This document shows, one piece after another, positions 54,101-64,000 of a stretch of DNA of 64,000 nt. The stretch comes from Volutella citrinella (taxonomy: Eukaryota; Ascomycota; Sordariomycetes; Hypocreales; Nectriaceae). Made by a program: the position numbers and the translations under genes. The notes beneath the pieces are model-generated. The model was not told the origin of the DNA and searched no databases. It saw nothing but the letters and a program-made list of their open reading frames with translations. Within the stretch, counting starts at the first letter, position 1, and each line of letters starts with the position of its first letter. The stretch covers positions 930,001 through 994,000 of the forward strand of contig JAWZSP010000005.1 in the NCBI GenBank assembly GCA_034401135.1. Reading direction: 5' to 3'.

Positions 54101-56319
54101 ACCCAAATGCGACAGATGACGGAGGCGGATGGTGATGTACCCATAAAGACAGAGGAACTTTGGCAATGTGCCATTGCACGACAAGAAAGGACTGTCCGAG
54201 GTACGACAATCCCGATGTGCAAAGCGGCCACATGTATCCGTAAATATCACCACGGGCACAGTGAATCGCCACTCGATTGTCTCGTTTCGTGATTGGCATG
54301 TTGACCTTGATGAATAGCGATGGCAGCTGAATGTTTGCTAACTAATGCACACAATTAATCACTCTAAAAAGCCATCATTTGCCCCCTGCCCCTTGCCACC
54401 CCCATGCTCGTTGTCTCTCCCCCGCCATGACATTTGAAGGTATCATCACCTGCACTTGACCAACCTTGCCCACAACCCAGCGAAACGCACGCGCTTGCGT
54501 AACATTCACACACCATCATCAGCGTCTTAGGGCTGATCGGCCGTGATAGGCGGTCGGTTCGGCGTAGATAGAAGAGCGTCGGTAGGAACTGTGACCTCAC
54601 GTCTAGGCAGCTTGGCAGACTGTACTGCACCGGTGCAATCCGTAACCTGGCGTGCATTCCATTCACTCGGTTCGCCTAAGGTAGTAGGCTACACCCACTA
54701 AAACCAGCAAGTTCGTCGGCTCCGATTTAGGCCACTAAAGGCAGGCACAGTACATCTATAACAGGGCCAGCAAAGCAATAATAATAATAATTGTATCACC
54801 AGTTGCATGGCAGCACTTCTAATTAGCTCCGTCCGCCACCCGCCAGCCGGCCGACTGCCCGTCTTGGCCCCCTTCGCTCCCATTGGAGTGACTCCTTGCG
54901 CCGTTGGCCTCTCCCACTACCCGCCGGTCGGCGGGCGCTTTAGCACCTGCGCCAGTGACCAGTCCCAGTGCCAAGTTGGTCGACAAGGGGTGGCCATTGG
55001 GTTCCTGCCCCCCGCCTAGTTTCCCGGAGGCTGCTTCCGTTTGGGCCCAAATAACGGCGCACCTGATCGTGTGCGCTTCTTATTTTGTCATCGCTCAATT
55101 GCGCCTCTTCTTCCATCTCCTCCCCCTCCTTCTCTTCTCTCGTGGCCTGGCTGGCTTGTCCGCCGTGAATTAAGAAGTGAGGTTGTCCACGATCTCAGTC
55201 CGCACACGGGGAAGCAGCGCCCCCTTCTTTTCTGCCACTACCGTCCGTTTTGCTTGCGCCTCACCTGCCTCGACTGCCATACGACTCAACTCCAAACGTC
55301 GGTTGACTGAGCATCACCTCACATCCGTCGCAGCACCCACACAATCCTCCTCGCCCAACGGTCGCTCTTTGGCTCGTCCATTACCAACCAACTATCTCAT
55401 CTCGCATTAGACGGCGGCCCCTCTCTGGCTTGCTCTCCCTCCACATCGCTTTGGACCCGGTCTATATCGACCGAGCTTACAGACTAACTGCGAACCGGGA
55501 ACCCCCCTTGCGTGCGAGCCGGGTCAGATTCTGCCAGGCACCGCCGAGACTTGCAACCCCCTCCCCTGTCGCCACGCCCAATTCTCCTCCAGCCCAGCTA
55601 GCCTAGCCCACACCCCATCTCGGCTCCTTCCCCATCAGCCGCTGCAAGGAGCGCGCCTGTGAGTGCGCCTTGCTTCGTCGCTGGGGTTTCTTCGTGCGTC
55701 TCAGCCAGCGCTTTTCATCTTCAGCTTGGGCGTTCTTGCAGAGAACGGACCAGGTCAGAACGCCAGACTCTTTTTCACCGAGCTGCGTCATAAACCTGGC
55801 TCTTGCTTTTCACAGTCATTTCCCTGCCCTGAGGAACTTGGTTCTGGGATCGACGCGGCAAGACCAGCGCCAGACTAACAGACGCATAACCACGCCAAGT
55901 CTGGGGTGAGGGTAAAAAAAAAAACCGAGGACCGCGGCCATCGCCAGTCTCAGTTTTCTTCTTCCCTCTACGCAGCCTCCGTGCTTCTGAGTCGAGCGAG
56001 GCTCCTCCGACATTCTTTCTTCTCAAAATCAACCTTCTTCCGCCGGCCATGTCCCGGTAGCCATGGCCCAGAGCTGTTGCCGCTGTCAAGCCTTACAACC
56101 CGTTCAAAGCCAACCTTGGTTGGACTGTACCTGTTGCGCCTACTACTTGAGACTGCAGCAGGATCACTAACCGTCAGGCCTCTGCCGCGCATTCGTTTCA
56201 CCACTCAACCCACAACCCACGCTCTCGCGACCTGTTGGCTGCAAAGGCCCTGATCAGCTTCGTCTGGACCCAGCCGCGACATTCCCTTGCTCACCACCCC
56301 GCTGTGGGCTCGATGCACC
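48156..56319. other. 8.16-kb region without convincing genes
   Basis: Both strands were read for exons, tRNA arms, 5S and snRNA blocks and transposon motifs. Long open frames occur (for example minus 48288-49094) but they have proline/arginine composition typical of GC-rich noncoding DNA, no conserved motifs and no intron support. The right end (about 55.0-56.3 kb) is pyrimidine-rich and is probably the promoter and long 5' leader of the TBC gene. A triple GGAGAGT-type tandem lies near 51449-51475, and a short ATA run near 54777-54790. Confidence 0.5.
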
Positions 56320-56417
56320 ATGAATCCGACCACCATGCCATTCGCTCACGACGCGAACGCTCCTCCCCAGAGCCCAAATCGCAAGTTTTCGGTATACGCC
56401 CCTCGCTTGCGAACTGA
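56313..56417 (+). promoter_or_regulatory. Overlapping upstream ORF at the TBC gene start
   Basis: An ATG at 56313 lies seven bases before the main ATG (56320), in a different frame, and opens 34 codons ending at TGA 56415-56417 inside the main CDS. If the mRNA leader includes it, it would reduce initiation at the main start. Transcription start is unknown. Confidence 0.4.
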
Positions 56418-59367
56418 CAGCAGCGCGAGATTTCCCGATCTGCCATCTGCTCCCTCACCAGTCCCACCATCCCCAGGGCTGAGCATCGTGCCTTTCGGCT
56501 ACGCCTACCGCCATGCGCGGGCGCCGTCTGACGAGTCCCTGCAGTTGGCGCAGCTTCCGCCGCTGCCCATGTCGCCGCGGTGGGATTCGTTGTCCAACGG
56601 CAACTTCATCCTGCAGCAACCTGGCTCCGCCTCAGTTCCAGCCTCTCCGATAATACCGCGACCTTACACTCCTTTTTCATACGATCGAATGAGTAATGCC
56701 TCCGACTCTCGGATTCCATCCCCAACGTTCCCGATACATCCAAACTCCTCGCTTGCGGACCTCCGTGCGTTGGATAATCTACCGGCCACCAGCGCAGTGG
56801 AGAACTTCTCACGCCCCAGGAAACAGAGCATACGTCAGCCAATCACAGAGCCAGCTAGGCCCCGGGGAGCTACCAACGCCAACCCGGCAGACCAGTACCT
56901 GGAACTCGTCAGCTCTCCCCAAAACCCCCTTTGGCCGCCAACACGACCCCGTGGTCCTTCAACTTCGTCCAACCATTCCTCCTCAACATACGCATCTGCC
57001 TTTTCGCCTCAGACTGCCGATCCATTCGACAATCGACCCCCTCGCTCTCGACCCGCTAATGTTGTGACCACCGCTACCCGACCCCCATTGAGCTACCCCA
57101 ACCGACTTGAAAACGGAGGATCAGCATCACCAAGCCCAGTAGTATCGCCGCCTTGGATGGCTGGCGAAGAGCTTCGCTCCAGCTTCAGATCGCAGCTGAC
57201 TGAATCGACCGCTCCCGGAACTGTCCTGACTGAACGAAGCAGCGTCCTGACCAAGGATAGCTCCGTCACTTCGCTATATCCTGCTGTTGAAGGCGAGGCC
57301 GACGACGAAGTGGATGGTCCTTCGGATATCCATCAGGACGCTGATTATACTGAAGCTGAGTACGGCGCTGACCCTGACGACGAGGAGCCCGACCTGGACG
57401 ATCTTATGGGGATGTATGAGAAAGGCTTTGACGACGACGACGACGTCTTTTACGACCCAGAGCCGCGGTCCGTCACCGTCGTGACTCTGGACGTGGACCG
57501 TCGTCTCAGCACCCCCTACCATACTCCAATGGAGACGGAATTCCCCAGGCGCTCTATTACAGAACCGTCCTCCACACTGGCTGCAGAAATCCGAAGATCT
57601 AAGATGATCTTCACCAGCCCAGCCTTTACGTCCTCTGTGCCGCATATCGTGGAGAATAACTATGCTCGCAAAAGCCTTGACAAACGTGACTCGGCCAAGT
57701 CTCTCGACTCAGAACCCTCCATCACCTCGCAGGTCCCTGCTCGTACCACAGCCACAGACACACCTCCACCTTCCGCCCCGTTGTCTCCGACAATCTCCCG
57801 CTCTGCGTCCCCGGCCATTGGCAGGCCAGATTCACCTGGGACTGGTAGGTCGGACTCACCAGCCGTTGGCAGGGCCAATTCTCCAGCAATTCCGAGGTCC
57901 TACTCGCCAGTTGCCTTGCGTTCCGACTCGCCCGCTAGTCTGCATCCCGAATCATCTGCTGTGCCCCGCTCCCATTCGCCAGCTGCTCGTTCCGACTCAC
58001 CGGCCATACGTTCAGCTCCCCCTGTGGCCATGCCCGTGCCGCCTGAAGATCCTGATTCTCGTGACCGATATGGCTTCAAAAAAGAGAACCAATACGTTTC
58101 AAGGAAGCAATACGACGCCTGGAATTCCAAGTACACTGAGTACCTCGCACGCCGCAGAAAGAAGTGGACTGCCTACTTAAAAGACAACGCACTCATGACG
58201 GATCATCCAAACCGATTTCCTGCTCTCAATGCCAAGACCAAGCGGTTTGTCCGCAAGGGAATCCCACCAGATTGGCGCGGTGCAGCCTGGTTCTACTATG
58301 CAGGAGGACCAGCCATTCTGGCCAAGCACTCGGGGCTTTATGACAAGCTGACCACCCAGCGTGCGAAGGAAGTTGATGTGGAGATTATTGAGCGAGACCT
58401 GCACCGCACATTTCCTGACAATATCAAGTTCAAGCCACCCGGCGGCTTTGAGGGTGGCTCCAGGGAGAGCCAGGGCACCATGGCCGACTCGACCCGCAGC
58501 TCCAGCCCACATCCTGCCCCTGGATCCGCGGAAGAGCCGCCAATCATCACATCGCTGAGACGGGTCCTGCATGCCTTCTCCGTCTATAACCCGCGCATCG
58601 GCTACTGTCAAAGTCTGAACTTTATCGCTGGGATGTTACTTCTTTTCGTCGAAACTGAGGAGCAGTGCTTCTGGCTCCTGAACGTCATTACCCGAATATA
58701 CCTCCCTGGTACGCATGAGACGAGCCTCGAAGGCTCAAAGGTGGACCTGGGCGTACTTATGACGGAACTCCGCGATAGCATGCCTGGTGTCTGGGACAAG
58801 GTTGGTGGCGAGCTGGAGGCGGAGCCTGCCTCTCGTCCTTCGACAAGCCGGTCGATCCGTTTGCCTCGATCTCGCAAGAGGGACATGTCTCGACTGTCCA
58901 CAGAACGGTTGCCGCCCATCACCGTCTGCATGACCGCCTGGTTCATGAGCTGCTTCATCGGGACGCTGCCCATTGAGACGACGCTGCGAGTCTGGGACGT
59001 CTTCTTCTATGAAGGATCCAAGACGCTCTTCCGCATCGCCCTTGCCATCTTCAAGCTCGGCGAATCGGAGATCAAAGCCGTCTCTGATCCGATGGAGATG
59101 TTTGGTGTCGTGCAGTCGATGCCAAGGCGTCTTATCGATGCCAATGTCCTGCTAGAAGCGTGCTTCAAACGGCGGAATGGGTTCGGCCACCTCAACCAAG
59201 AAACAATCGACTCACGACGACAAGAACGCCGCGCCCGGGCGCACATGGATCGGATCCAAACTCAAGGCAAGACGCAGCACACCTGGACTGTAACTACGTC
59301 CGAGTCGGAAAAACAGCCCAAGGCCAAGAAGGCCGTCTCGGCCAAACAACGTACACCAATGGACTGA
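56320..59367 (+). CDS. TBC-domain Rab GTPase-activating protein
   Basis: A single exon of 1,015 residues from the ATG at 56320 (CACCATGAA). The first 590 residues are disordered: Ser/Pro/Arg-rich, an acidic patch (DDEEPDLDDLMGMYEKGFDD, about residues 360-380) and tandem RSxSPA repeats. The TBC domain runs from RKGIPPDWRGAAWFYYAGG (about 644) to about 937. It has both catalytic fingers: arginine in IIERDLHRTFPDN and glutamine in IGYCQSLNFIAG. An insert with a basic SRSIRLPRSRKRD interrupts it near 850. TBC proteins stimulate GTP hydrolysis by Rab GTPases in vesicle traffic; this architecture resembles fungal GYP2/3/4-like proteins, with the Rab target unknown. The many Ser-Pro sites suggest control by proline-directed kinases. 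Confidence 0.88.
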   Translation: MNPTTMPFAHDANAPPQSPNRKFSVYAPRLRTDSSARFPDLPSAPSPVPPSPGLSIVPFGYAYRHARAPSDESLQLAQLPPLPMSPRWDSLSNGNFILQQPGSASVPASPIIPRPYTPFSYDRMSNASDSRIPSPTFPIHPNSSLADLRALDNLPATSAVENFSRPRKQSIRQPITEPARPRGATNANPADQYLELVSSPQNPLWPPTRPRGPSTSSNHSSSTYASAFSPQTADPFDNRPPRSRPANVVTTATRPPLSYPNRLENGGSASPSPVVSPPWMAGEELRSSFRSQLTESTAPGTVLTERSSVLTKDSSVTSLYPAVEGEADDEVDGPSDIHQDADYTEAEYGADPDDEEPDLDDLMGMYEKGFDDDDDVFYDPEPRSVTVVTLDVDRRLSTPYHTPMETEFPRRSITEPSSTLAAEIRRSKMIFTSPAFTSSVPHIVENNYARKSLDKRDSAKSLDSEPSITSQVPARTTATDTPPPSAPLSPTISRSASPAIGRPDSPGTGRSDSPAVGRANSPAIPRSYSPVALRSDSPASLHPESSAVPRSHSPAARSDSPAIRSAPPVAMPVPPEDPDSRDRYGFKKENQYVSRKQYDAWNSKYTEYLARRRKKWTAYLKDNALMTDHPNRFPALNAKTKRFVRKGIPPDWRGAAWFYYAGGPAILAKHSGLYDKLTTQRAKEVDVEIIERDLHRTFPDNIKFKPPGGFEGGSRESQGTMADSTRSSSPHPAPGSAEEPPIITSLRRVLHAFSVYNPRIGYCQSLNFIAGMLLLFVETEEQCFWLLNVITRIYLPGTHETSLEGSKVDLGVLMTELRDSMPGVWDKVGGELEAEPASRPSTSRSIRLPRSRKRDMSRLSTERLPPITVCMTAWFMSCFIGTLPIETTLRVWDVFFYEGSKTLFRIALAIFKLGESEIKAVSDPMEMFGVVQSMPRRLIDANVLLEACFKRRNGFGHLNQETIDSRRQERRARAHMDRIQTQGKTQHTWTVTTSESEKQPKAKKAVSAKQRTPMD
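57790..58015 (+). repeat. Coding tandem repeat, RSxSPA units in the TBC protein
   Basis: About ten degenerate units of 24-30 bp encode variants of RSDSPAxG/RSYSPVAL. They give regularly spaced Ser-Pro sites within the disordered N-terminal half. Copy number may vary between strains, which is inference. Confidence 0.7.
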
Positions 59368-60672
59368 TATCTGTCCTAAATCTACAGCGACTCAGCAAAG
59401 ACCTGAGTCAGTCACACTCATAACTGTTTAATTTCTATACCGCCAGGTGACCTGGATTATCAGGCACTTGCCTCTTACATTGTACTCTGTTGTACATAAC
59501 CGCCTTGGAAGCGGCTTCTCTCGATTCTAGCTTTTGCGCTGGGCGACCTTTTTATTATATTCATTGCGTGGCGTTTGGAGGGAGGCAAGGCCACTTGTTT
59601 TTCTGGCAAGCCAGCATTTCGCATGCACCCCCCCCCCGTTTTTTTATCATCTTCTTCCCTCTTCTCTTCATTGGCTTCATCATTCTTCAACATTTCCCCG
59701 TTGGGCCAGCATATTTCTTGACAAGCTACCACTAGAGCATACTACACGTTGAATTTTCTTTGTCTGCCACAAAAAAAGGAGGGGCGGGTTGAAAGGGATG
59801 GGATGGAACGATTTTGAGCTTAATGACGACTGTTTACGGCTGCACTGGGACAGAGCACAGAATACCCCACGACATGTTCGATCCACGACATGACGAGCGT
59901 GCCCGCGCGGAGGCGGGATGCGGAGAAGCTGGAGAGCTCGGTGACATGAGAGGAAGTGCACAGAGACAGTGGGTTTCTAGGGCGGACTGCATAGATATAG
60001 GAGTTATGTAAGAATTGGATAGAAGGGGAATGGCTAGAGGAGGGACCTTGATGGACAACGGATGGCTATTGCCATGCATGATTCACATGGAAGCCCTGCT
60101 AGACAGCCCATTTACAATGGAAGTGGATTCAAATCATAAGACTGCATTGTCCTGGTGATTGATGTGAATTCAGCAGGGTCAGTCTCTGGCTGCTGTGACT
60201 CTATTTGAGTGTTCTGCCTAATACTGCTAGATCTAATGCTAGCTCTGGGGGGGATTGCCACGACGGCACGTGGCTCCAATTGTGAGCTGGCGAGGGCATG
60301 GACAAGGCAGCCTCGTGTACGTGGTTGATGATGCTGTTGATTTGGGTTTGAGTGCTGATTGACAGCACCGATGATAGGCTGAGGAACGTACAGTCGCATC
60401 GGCCCGGCCCATCGGGGGTTGAGACACAGTGGGGGAGGGTTGTTTGGTGGCGGCCGACTTCCGAAGTTCCGATGGGCCTGATCGGCGGACGAGTATGTAC
60501 TGGTACTGAGATGACTGTTGGGGCTGCAGTGAGGCTCTGCAAGCCATCGTGGTACTCTAGAATGGGGGACAACTCCCGTTTGCCCTTTGTTGGTAGTTTT
60601 TATTTTCTGGAGAGGGGAGGGGGACAGGAAGGGAGAAGAGAAGAAAAGGAGGGGAGTTGTTTCCTGAGCCGC
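59368..60672. other. Intergenic, 1.3 kb, between convergent TBC and E2 genes
   Basis: This is the 3' flank of both genes. A C8 followed by T7 homopolymer lies near 59630-59646. No gene is supported. Confidence 0.45.
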
Positions 60673-61262
60673 TCAAGCAGCGGCAGGGAAGGAGGGGTCG
60701 CCCTTGGCGTACCGGTCGACGAGGATTTTGACGTTCTTGTCGAAGGTGGGGCGGTCGTTGCGGTACTCTTCTGCGATGCGGTCCTCGAGGGGGTCGTCGG
60801 GCTGGGGCTCGACGAGCAGGTTGCGGAGGGCCTCGAGGACGGCGACGATCTTTGTGGAGGGCTTCCAGGCGTCGGGCTTGAGGAGGCCGAGGCAGACGTT
60901 GCCGAGAGAGTCGTTTGTGATATTGGGGTGGTAGATGCGGGTGATGAACTTGACGACGGGGGCCTTGAAGGGGTAGTCGGTGGGCAGGGTCAGGACGAGG
61001 CCGAAGCGGCCAGGGCTGTAGACAGACGAGGCGGGCGGCGTGATGGTGACGTGCCACGTGTGGATTGACTCGGTGGGCGGGAGGGCGACGGTGAAGCCCT
61101 CGGGAGGGGATTGGGAGACTTCGGCGAACTCCTGGGAGAGAGAAGAATTGTGAGCGTGGAGGTTCGGGGAGATATGAAGCAGAGGGTTGATGGGGTGGCG
61201 GCGGTGGATGTGTAGAGATGTACAGATGGGTCACATACCTTTGTGATGCGCTTGGTCGACAT
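60673..61262 (-). CDS. Ubiquitin-conjugating enzyme E2 family protein
   Basis: Exons 61262-61239 and 61131-60673 flank a 107-bp intron (GTATGT...CCCAG) and encode 160 residues. The UBC fold is clear: KEFAEVSQSPPEGF at the N-terminal helix, YSPGRFGLVLTLPTDYPFKAP, the HPN motif (IYHPNITNDSLGNVCLGLLK) with catalytic Cys88, and EPQPDDPLEDRIAEEYRNDR. The pattern is nearer to the UBE2L3-like group than to Ubc4/5, but I do not fix the subfamily. E2 enzymes carry ubiquitin as a thioester and pass it to substrates with an E3 ligase. A (GGT)7 run lies about 115 bp upstream of the start. Confidence 0.9.
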
Positions 61263-61963
61263 GATGGCGGCGAACGCAGACGAGCGTACGAGTGAGTCTA
61301 TGTGTTCGTGCGAGTGTGGTGGGTGGAAACACCAAACGGTGGTGTGCTGTTCTGGTGGAGAGTTGGTGGAGAGTTGGTGGTGGTGGTGGTGGTGGTCTGG
61401 TGCAGGTATGACAATGCAGAGGGCAGGAGAGTCAGAGAGGGAGGAGCGATGTTCCGATGCCGCAAGAGGAGGGGAGCTCTCCAGGCAGTGACGGAGCCAA
61501 GGTACTAGGCAGCTTAGCTCAGCGGCGCCACGTGCGGAGAACTGGGCCGGTTCTCACACTTGTTTGGTTTCTGCACTGGCCGGGCGTTTTTGTCCCTGGC
61601 CCGTGTTGTTGCTCGGCGAGAGAGAGAGGCGGCCAAGTGATTCAATGCTGCCAAGGAGGGGGCGCGGGCGGGCGTGTGTCTCGTGCGGCCTTGATTCGCG
61701 GGGGGGTGCAGAGGGCGGGTGCGGGAGCGGGTGATGTGCTGGGTCTGACTAGGCGGGTCAGACGTCGGGGATATAATATTCTGACGGAGGGGGAGGGATG
61801 ACGATGGTGGACGAGAAGCAGAAGCGAACTTGAGTCATGGGCTGTTACAGAGCGACATGTCGAGAGGATGTGGCTGGCTGGTGGTGGTGCGGGGCAGGAG
61901 GGACAGTGGGCGGCTGAGGTTTTTCGTATTCTCGGTTCGACCAACCCCAATTGATACATCTAT
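61263..61963. other. Intergenic, 0.7 kb, E2 promoter and phosphoesterase 3' end
   Basis: Both flanking genes read leftward. It is G-rich on the plus strand and holds the E2 promoter. No gene is supported. Confidence 0.45.
61376..61396 (+). repeat. (GGT)7 microsatellite upstream of the E2 gene
   Basis: Seven perfect GGT units preceded by two GAGTTGGTGG units; it lies in the E2 promoter region. Confidence 0.8.
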
Positions 61964-62977
61964 CTATTGCTCCTCCACGCAGGTATTCCCCGACGATGGC
62001 TCTAGCTCGACGTCCACAAGCCAGGGAAGCTGCGAAAGCTTCCCGTCGTCCGCGTCATCCTCGTCGAGGACCTGGATCGCCGCATTGACAAACAGCGTGT
62101 GCCTCCCCCGCTCAATGGGCTGTGCGTCTCCCTCGCAATGGCTGGTGATGCAGCATCCCTCTCGCCGATGCCCCTCCAGCCTAGCTTGCTTGTCCCTCGC
62201 CGTGTCTCGGCTGTCGGATTCGGATACCTTCAGGGTCTGCAGGGTCTCGACAATGGCCGACCTATCGTTGCATATGCTCGCAAAGTGCGACGGCGCGTCC
62301 CCAATTGTCTCCCGCCAGGCAACCAGCTTGGCGCCCCAGCCTTCGTGGATGTGTCCAAAGCAGTGTACCTTGGGACGGCCCCGGGCTACCGCCGTGAAGA
62401 GGTCCTGGGATCCTGCTCGCTCCCGGGAGTGTGTCCTGTCTAGGATGCCACGCGGAGGCCCGTGAGTGATGGCAATGTCCGTCCCCTCCTCGATCTTGAA
62501 CTCGTGGCTTGCGTTGGGGTGATACTGGAACCCCCAGTCCCCAATGAGCGGAGTATACGGGCTGGCATATACCTTCAACGACGCACCGTTGTCGAGCAGA
62601 AAAGTATGCGTCCCCTCCTCTAGAAACACGATGCCCTCGTCCGAGGCCGCCCGGAACATGCCCTCAGCCTCACCGTAGCTGCCGTAGTGTGCTTCCACCA
62701 GATCGGGCTCGGTGTTCAGGCCACTCTCTGAGACCTTGTTCCTGAACATGGCCGTGTCCATCGTGAAGTCGTGGTTTCCCGCAATGACCAGTATGAGCGG
62801 CGCCTCGAGGCCCCTGAGGAGCTCCAGAGCTGCGCGGAACTCGGCGAGCTTCGAACTGGCTGTCAGGTCGCCGCAGTGAATGACGACGTCTGCTCGATGT
62901 TTTGGGCGGTTCTCTGGAGAAAATGCCAAGCCGTGCGTGTCAGAGACGACGAGGAGTCTCGTTTTAATTGGCTCCAT
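61964..62977 (-). CDS. Calcineurin-like metallophosphoesterase
   Basis: A single exon of 337 residues from the ATG at 62977. All core metal-binding motifs are present: VSDTHG near the N-terminus, VVIHCGDLT, VIAGNHDFTMD, ITHGPPRGILD and CFGHIHEGWG. This order is that of the MPPED/Ser-Thr phosphatase-like group of binuclear metallophosphoesterases, usually 250-320 residues. The C-terminal 90 residues are extra and charged. The family cleaves phosphomonoesters or diesters; the substrate is unknown. An upstream in-frame extension to 63265 contains no good start. No signal peptide is seen, so the protein is probably cytosolic. Confidence 0.9.
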   Translation of the reverse strand: MEPIKTRLLVVSDTHGLAFSPENRPKHRADVVIHCGDLTASSKLAEFRAALELLRGLEAPLILVIAGNHDFTMDTAMFRNKVSESGLNTEPDLVEAHYGSYGEAEGMFRAASDEGIVFLEEGTHTFLLDNGASLKVYASPYTPLIGDWGFQYHPNASHEFKIEEGTDIAITHGPPRGILDRTHSRERAGSQDLFTAVARGRPKVHCFGHIHEGWGAKLVAWRETIGDAPSHFASICNDRSAIVETLQTLKVSESDSRDTARDKQARLEGHRREGCCITSHCEGDAQPIERGRHTLFVNAAIQVLDEDDADDGKLSQLPWLVDVELEPSSGNTCVEEQ

Positions 62978-63279
62978 GGCTGGATATTCGCGAATTACAA
63001 TAATGCTGAGCGAAGGAAGGATGCCGCGGTTAGAGCAGAGTGAAGGAAGTCGAAAAGTTTTATCACTTCGAGCATTATGACTCAGTTGTTTGATTAGACC
63101 TCGGTTTTGCATTGATTCAGCCTTTTGAAAGGAGTTGGGCAGTACATCCCACCACACCTGGATCGTAATCCATGTTAAACCAACTCCTACGAAAGCTAGA
63201 ATCGACCCTTGCACAACGCAGCGTCCTGCGGCCGTCTTGCCAAGTTTGAAATCAACAGCTCTCAACCAACCACATCATA
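62978..63279. other. Intergenic, 302 bp, phosphoesterase promoter and secreted-protein 3' end
   Basis: Both flanking genes read leftward. No separate feature is seen. Confidence 0.45.
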
Positions 63280-63928
63280 CTATCTTCCAGCCTGGTCAAA
63301 CAGCTCAACCGCCTCTTCCAGCCCTGACATGAAGGCCATTGGTCTCAACTTGACCCCATTCTCGGCACACTTTTTCAACAGTACCTTATTGTTTATGATG
63401 AAGCTAAGGATGTTGTCATGGATGCCGCTGATGCTGGTGCCTAGATATCCCCAGTAGCGCGACTTCTTGATTTCGTCCTTGCGAAGCCGCAGCTCCGCCT
63501 GGAAGCGATCTAGCTTGCCGAAAAACTAGAGCAATGTAAGCAGGTGGTGCCTGGGGGGAGGACGAGGCCGTGCTGGACATACCCCGTCAAGCGCAGTGCA
63601 CGCGGGAGTTAGCTCGGTTGCGTTGACAGACTCTGGGAGCTCCACTGCTCCGTTGATCTTTTGAATGCCGCCGTTGAGGCTGCTGACGGTTTCCACAAAA
63701 ATCTAAAGATGGGTCAACACGTCTGTTGAATCTCTACATTTTCAAGCTCGAGAGACTTGCGAATGAGGCTGGGTCAAATAACAACTTCGGTCGAAGCCTG
63801 GAGGCGGCCCAGGTGAGGTCGCTCGACTGGCTGGCGAGCTTGTTCAAGCTCTTGGTTAAATCATCGACGGGTGACTGGGCCAAGCCGAAGCCGGCAAGGA
63901 GGAAGGTGGCGAGAGTTCTGATGCGCAT
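63280..63928 (-). CDS. Small secreted protein, family unknown (paralogue of the gene at 25418-26139)
   Basis: Exons 63928-63761, 63702-63583 and 63525-63280 give 177 residues with two phase-0 introns (58 and 57 bp). The signal peptide is MRIRTLATFLLAGFGLAQ. The first intron has a GC donor (GCAAGT) and is the only splice I find that joins the open frames; the second is GTATGT...CTCTAG. Exon sizes (56, 40 and 82 codons) and boundaries (PASF|IFVETV and ALDG|FFGKL) parallel the 25.4-kb gene (SARF|VALNKL and YTFN|FANDHL). The protein is helical, with a NAT glycosylation site and cysteines at the same relative places (PACTAL and KKCAE). Function is unknown. Confidence 0.65.
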
Positions 63929-64000
63929 GGCTACGGCGTAGTTTTCAAGTGCTTGTAGTATACCCGAGCAGGTCCTGGCGTCGTAGACGTGCGGATATCC

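Overview
The window is nuclear DNA of a filamentous ascomycete (Pezizomycotina). A Sordariomycete, possibly of the Hypocreales, is my best guess, but the sequence alone does not fix the order. The evidence is short introns (mostly 48-70 bp, GTRNGT donors, CTRAY branch sites), a HET-domain gene, a Zn(II)2Cys6 regulator of the fungal type, ChAPs and HIR3 homologues, GC-rich third codon positions and roomy intergenic DNA. I can support 20 protein genes, one tRNA, and three gene relics. Most gene models below are spliced, and exon limits were read from the bases.

Layout. 1-12.7 kb holds conserved genes: the 3' part of 5-oxoprolinase, an Aurora-like kinase that has lost catalytic residues, a mitochondrial PP2C phosphatase (PTC5 type), the divergent ribosome-biogenesis pair SSF1/RRP3, and an MFS permease. 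12.7-28.1 kb looks accessory: a large lectin-bearing glycosidase, a HET protein, tRNA-Ser(GCU), a Zn2Cys6 factor converging on an NAD-dependent epimerase-like gene, a small secreted protein, an orphan PAN/apple fragment and a decayed deaminase-like stretch. 28.1-42 kb returns to core genes: HIR3 and a divergent ChAPs (BUD7/BCH1) gene, GPN1/NPA3 converging on RPB12, and a HIT hydrolase, followed by an aldo/keto reductase pseudogene. 43.3-48.2 kb carries a bHLH factor and a small very acidic protein. An 8.1-kb stretch without convincing genes precedes a TBC-domain RabGAP (56.3-59.4 kb). The last part has an E2 enzyme, a metallophosphoesterase and a second small secreted protein.

Functional links. 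SSF1 and RRP3 act in large- and small-subunit ribosome assembly and share a 272-bp promoter. NPA3/GPN1 is needed for RNA polymerase II assembly and import, and its convergent neighbour encodes Rpb12, a subunit of all three polymerases. The two small secreted proteins (25.4 and 63.3 kb) look like paralogues with the same exon design.

The most notable signals are the Aurora-derived pseudokinase, four GC-AG introns among about 32 inferred introns, a glycosidase whose C-terminus may switch between soluble and membrane-anchored by intron retention, and repeated motifs inside the long introns of the acidic-protein gene.
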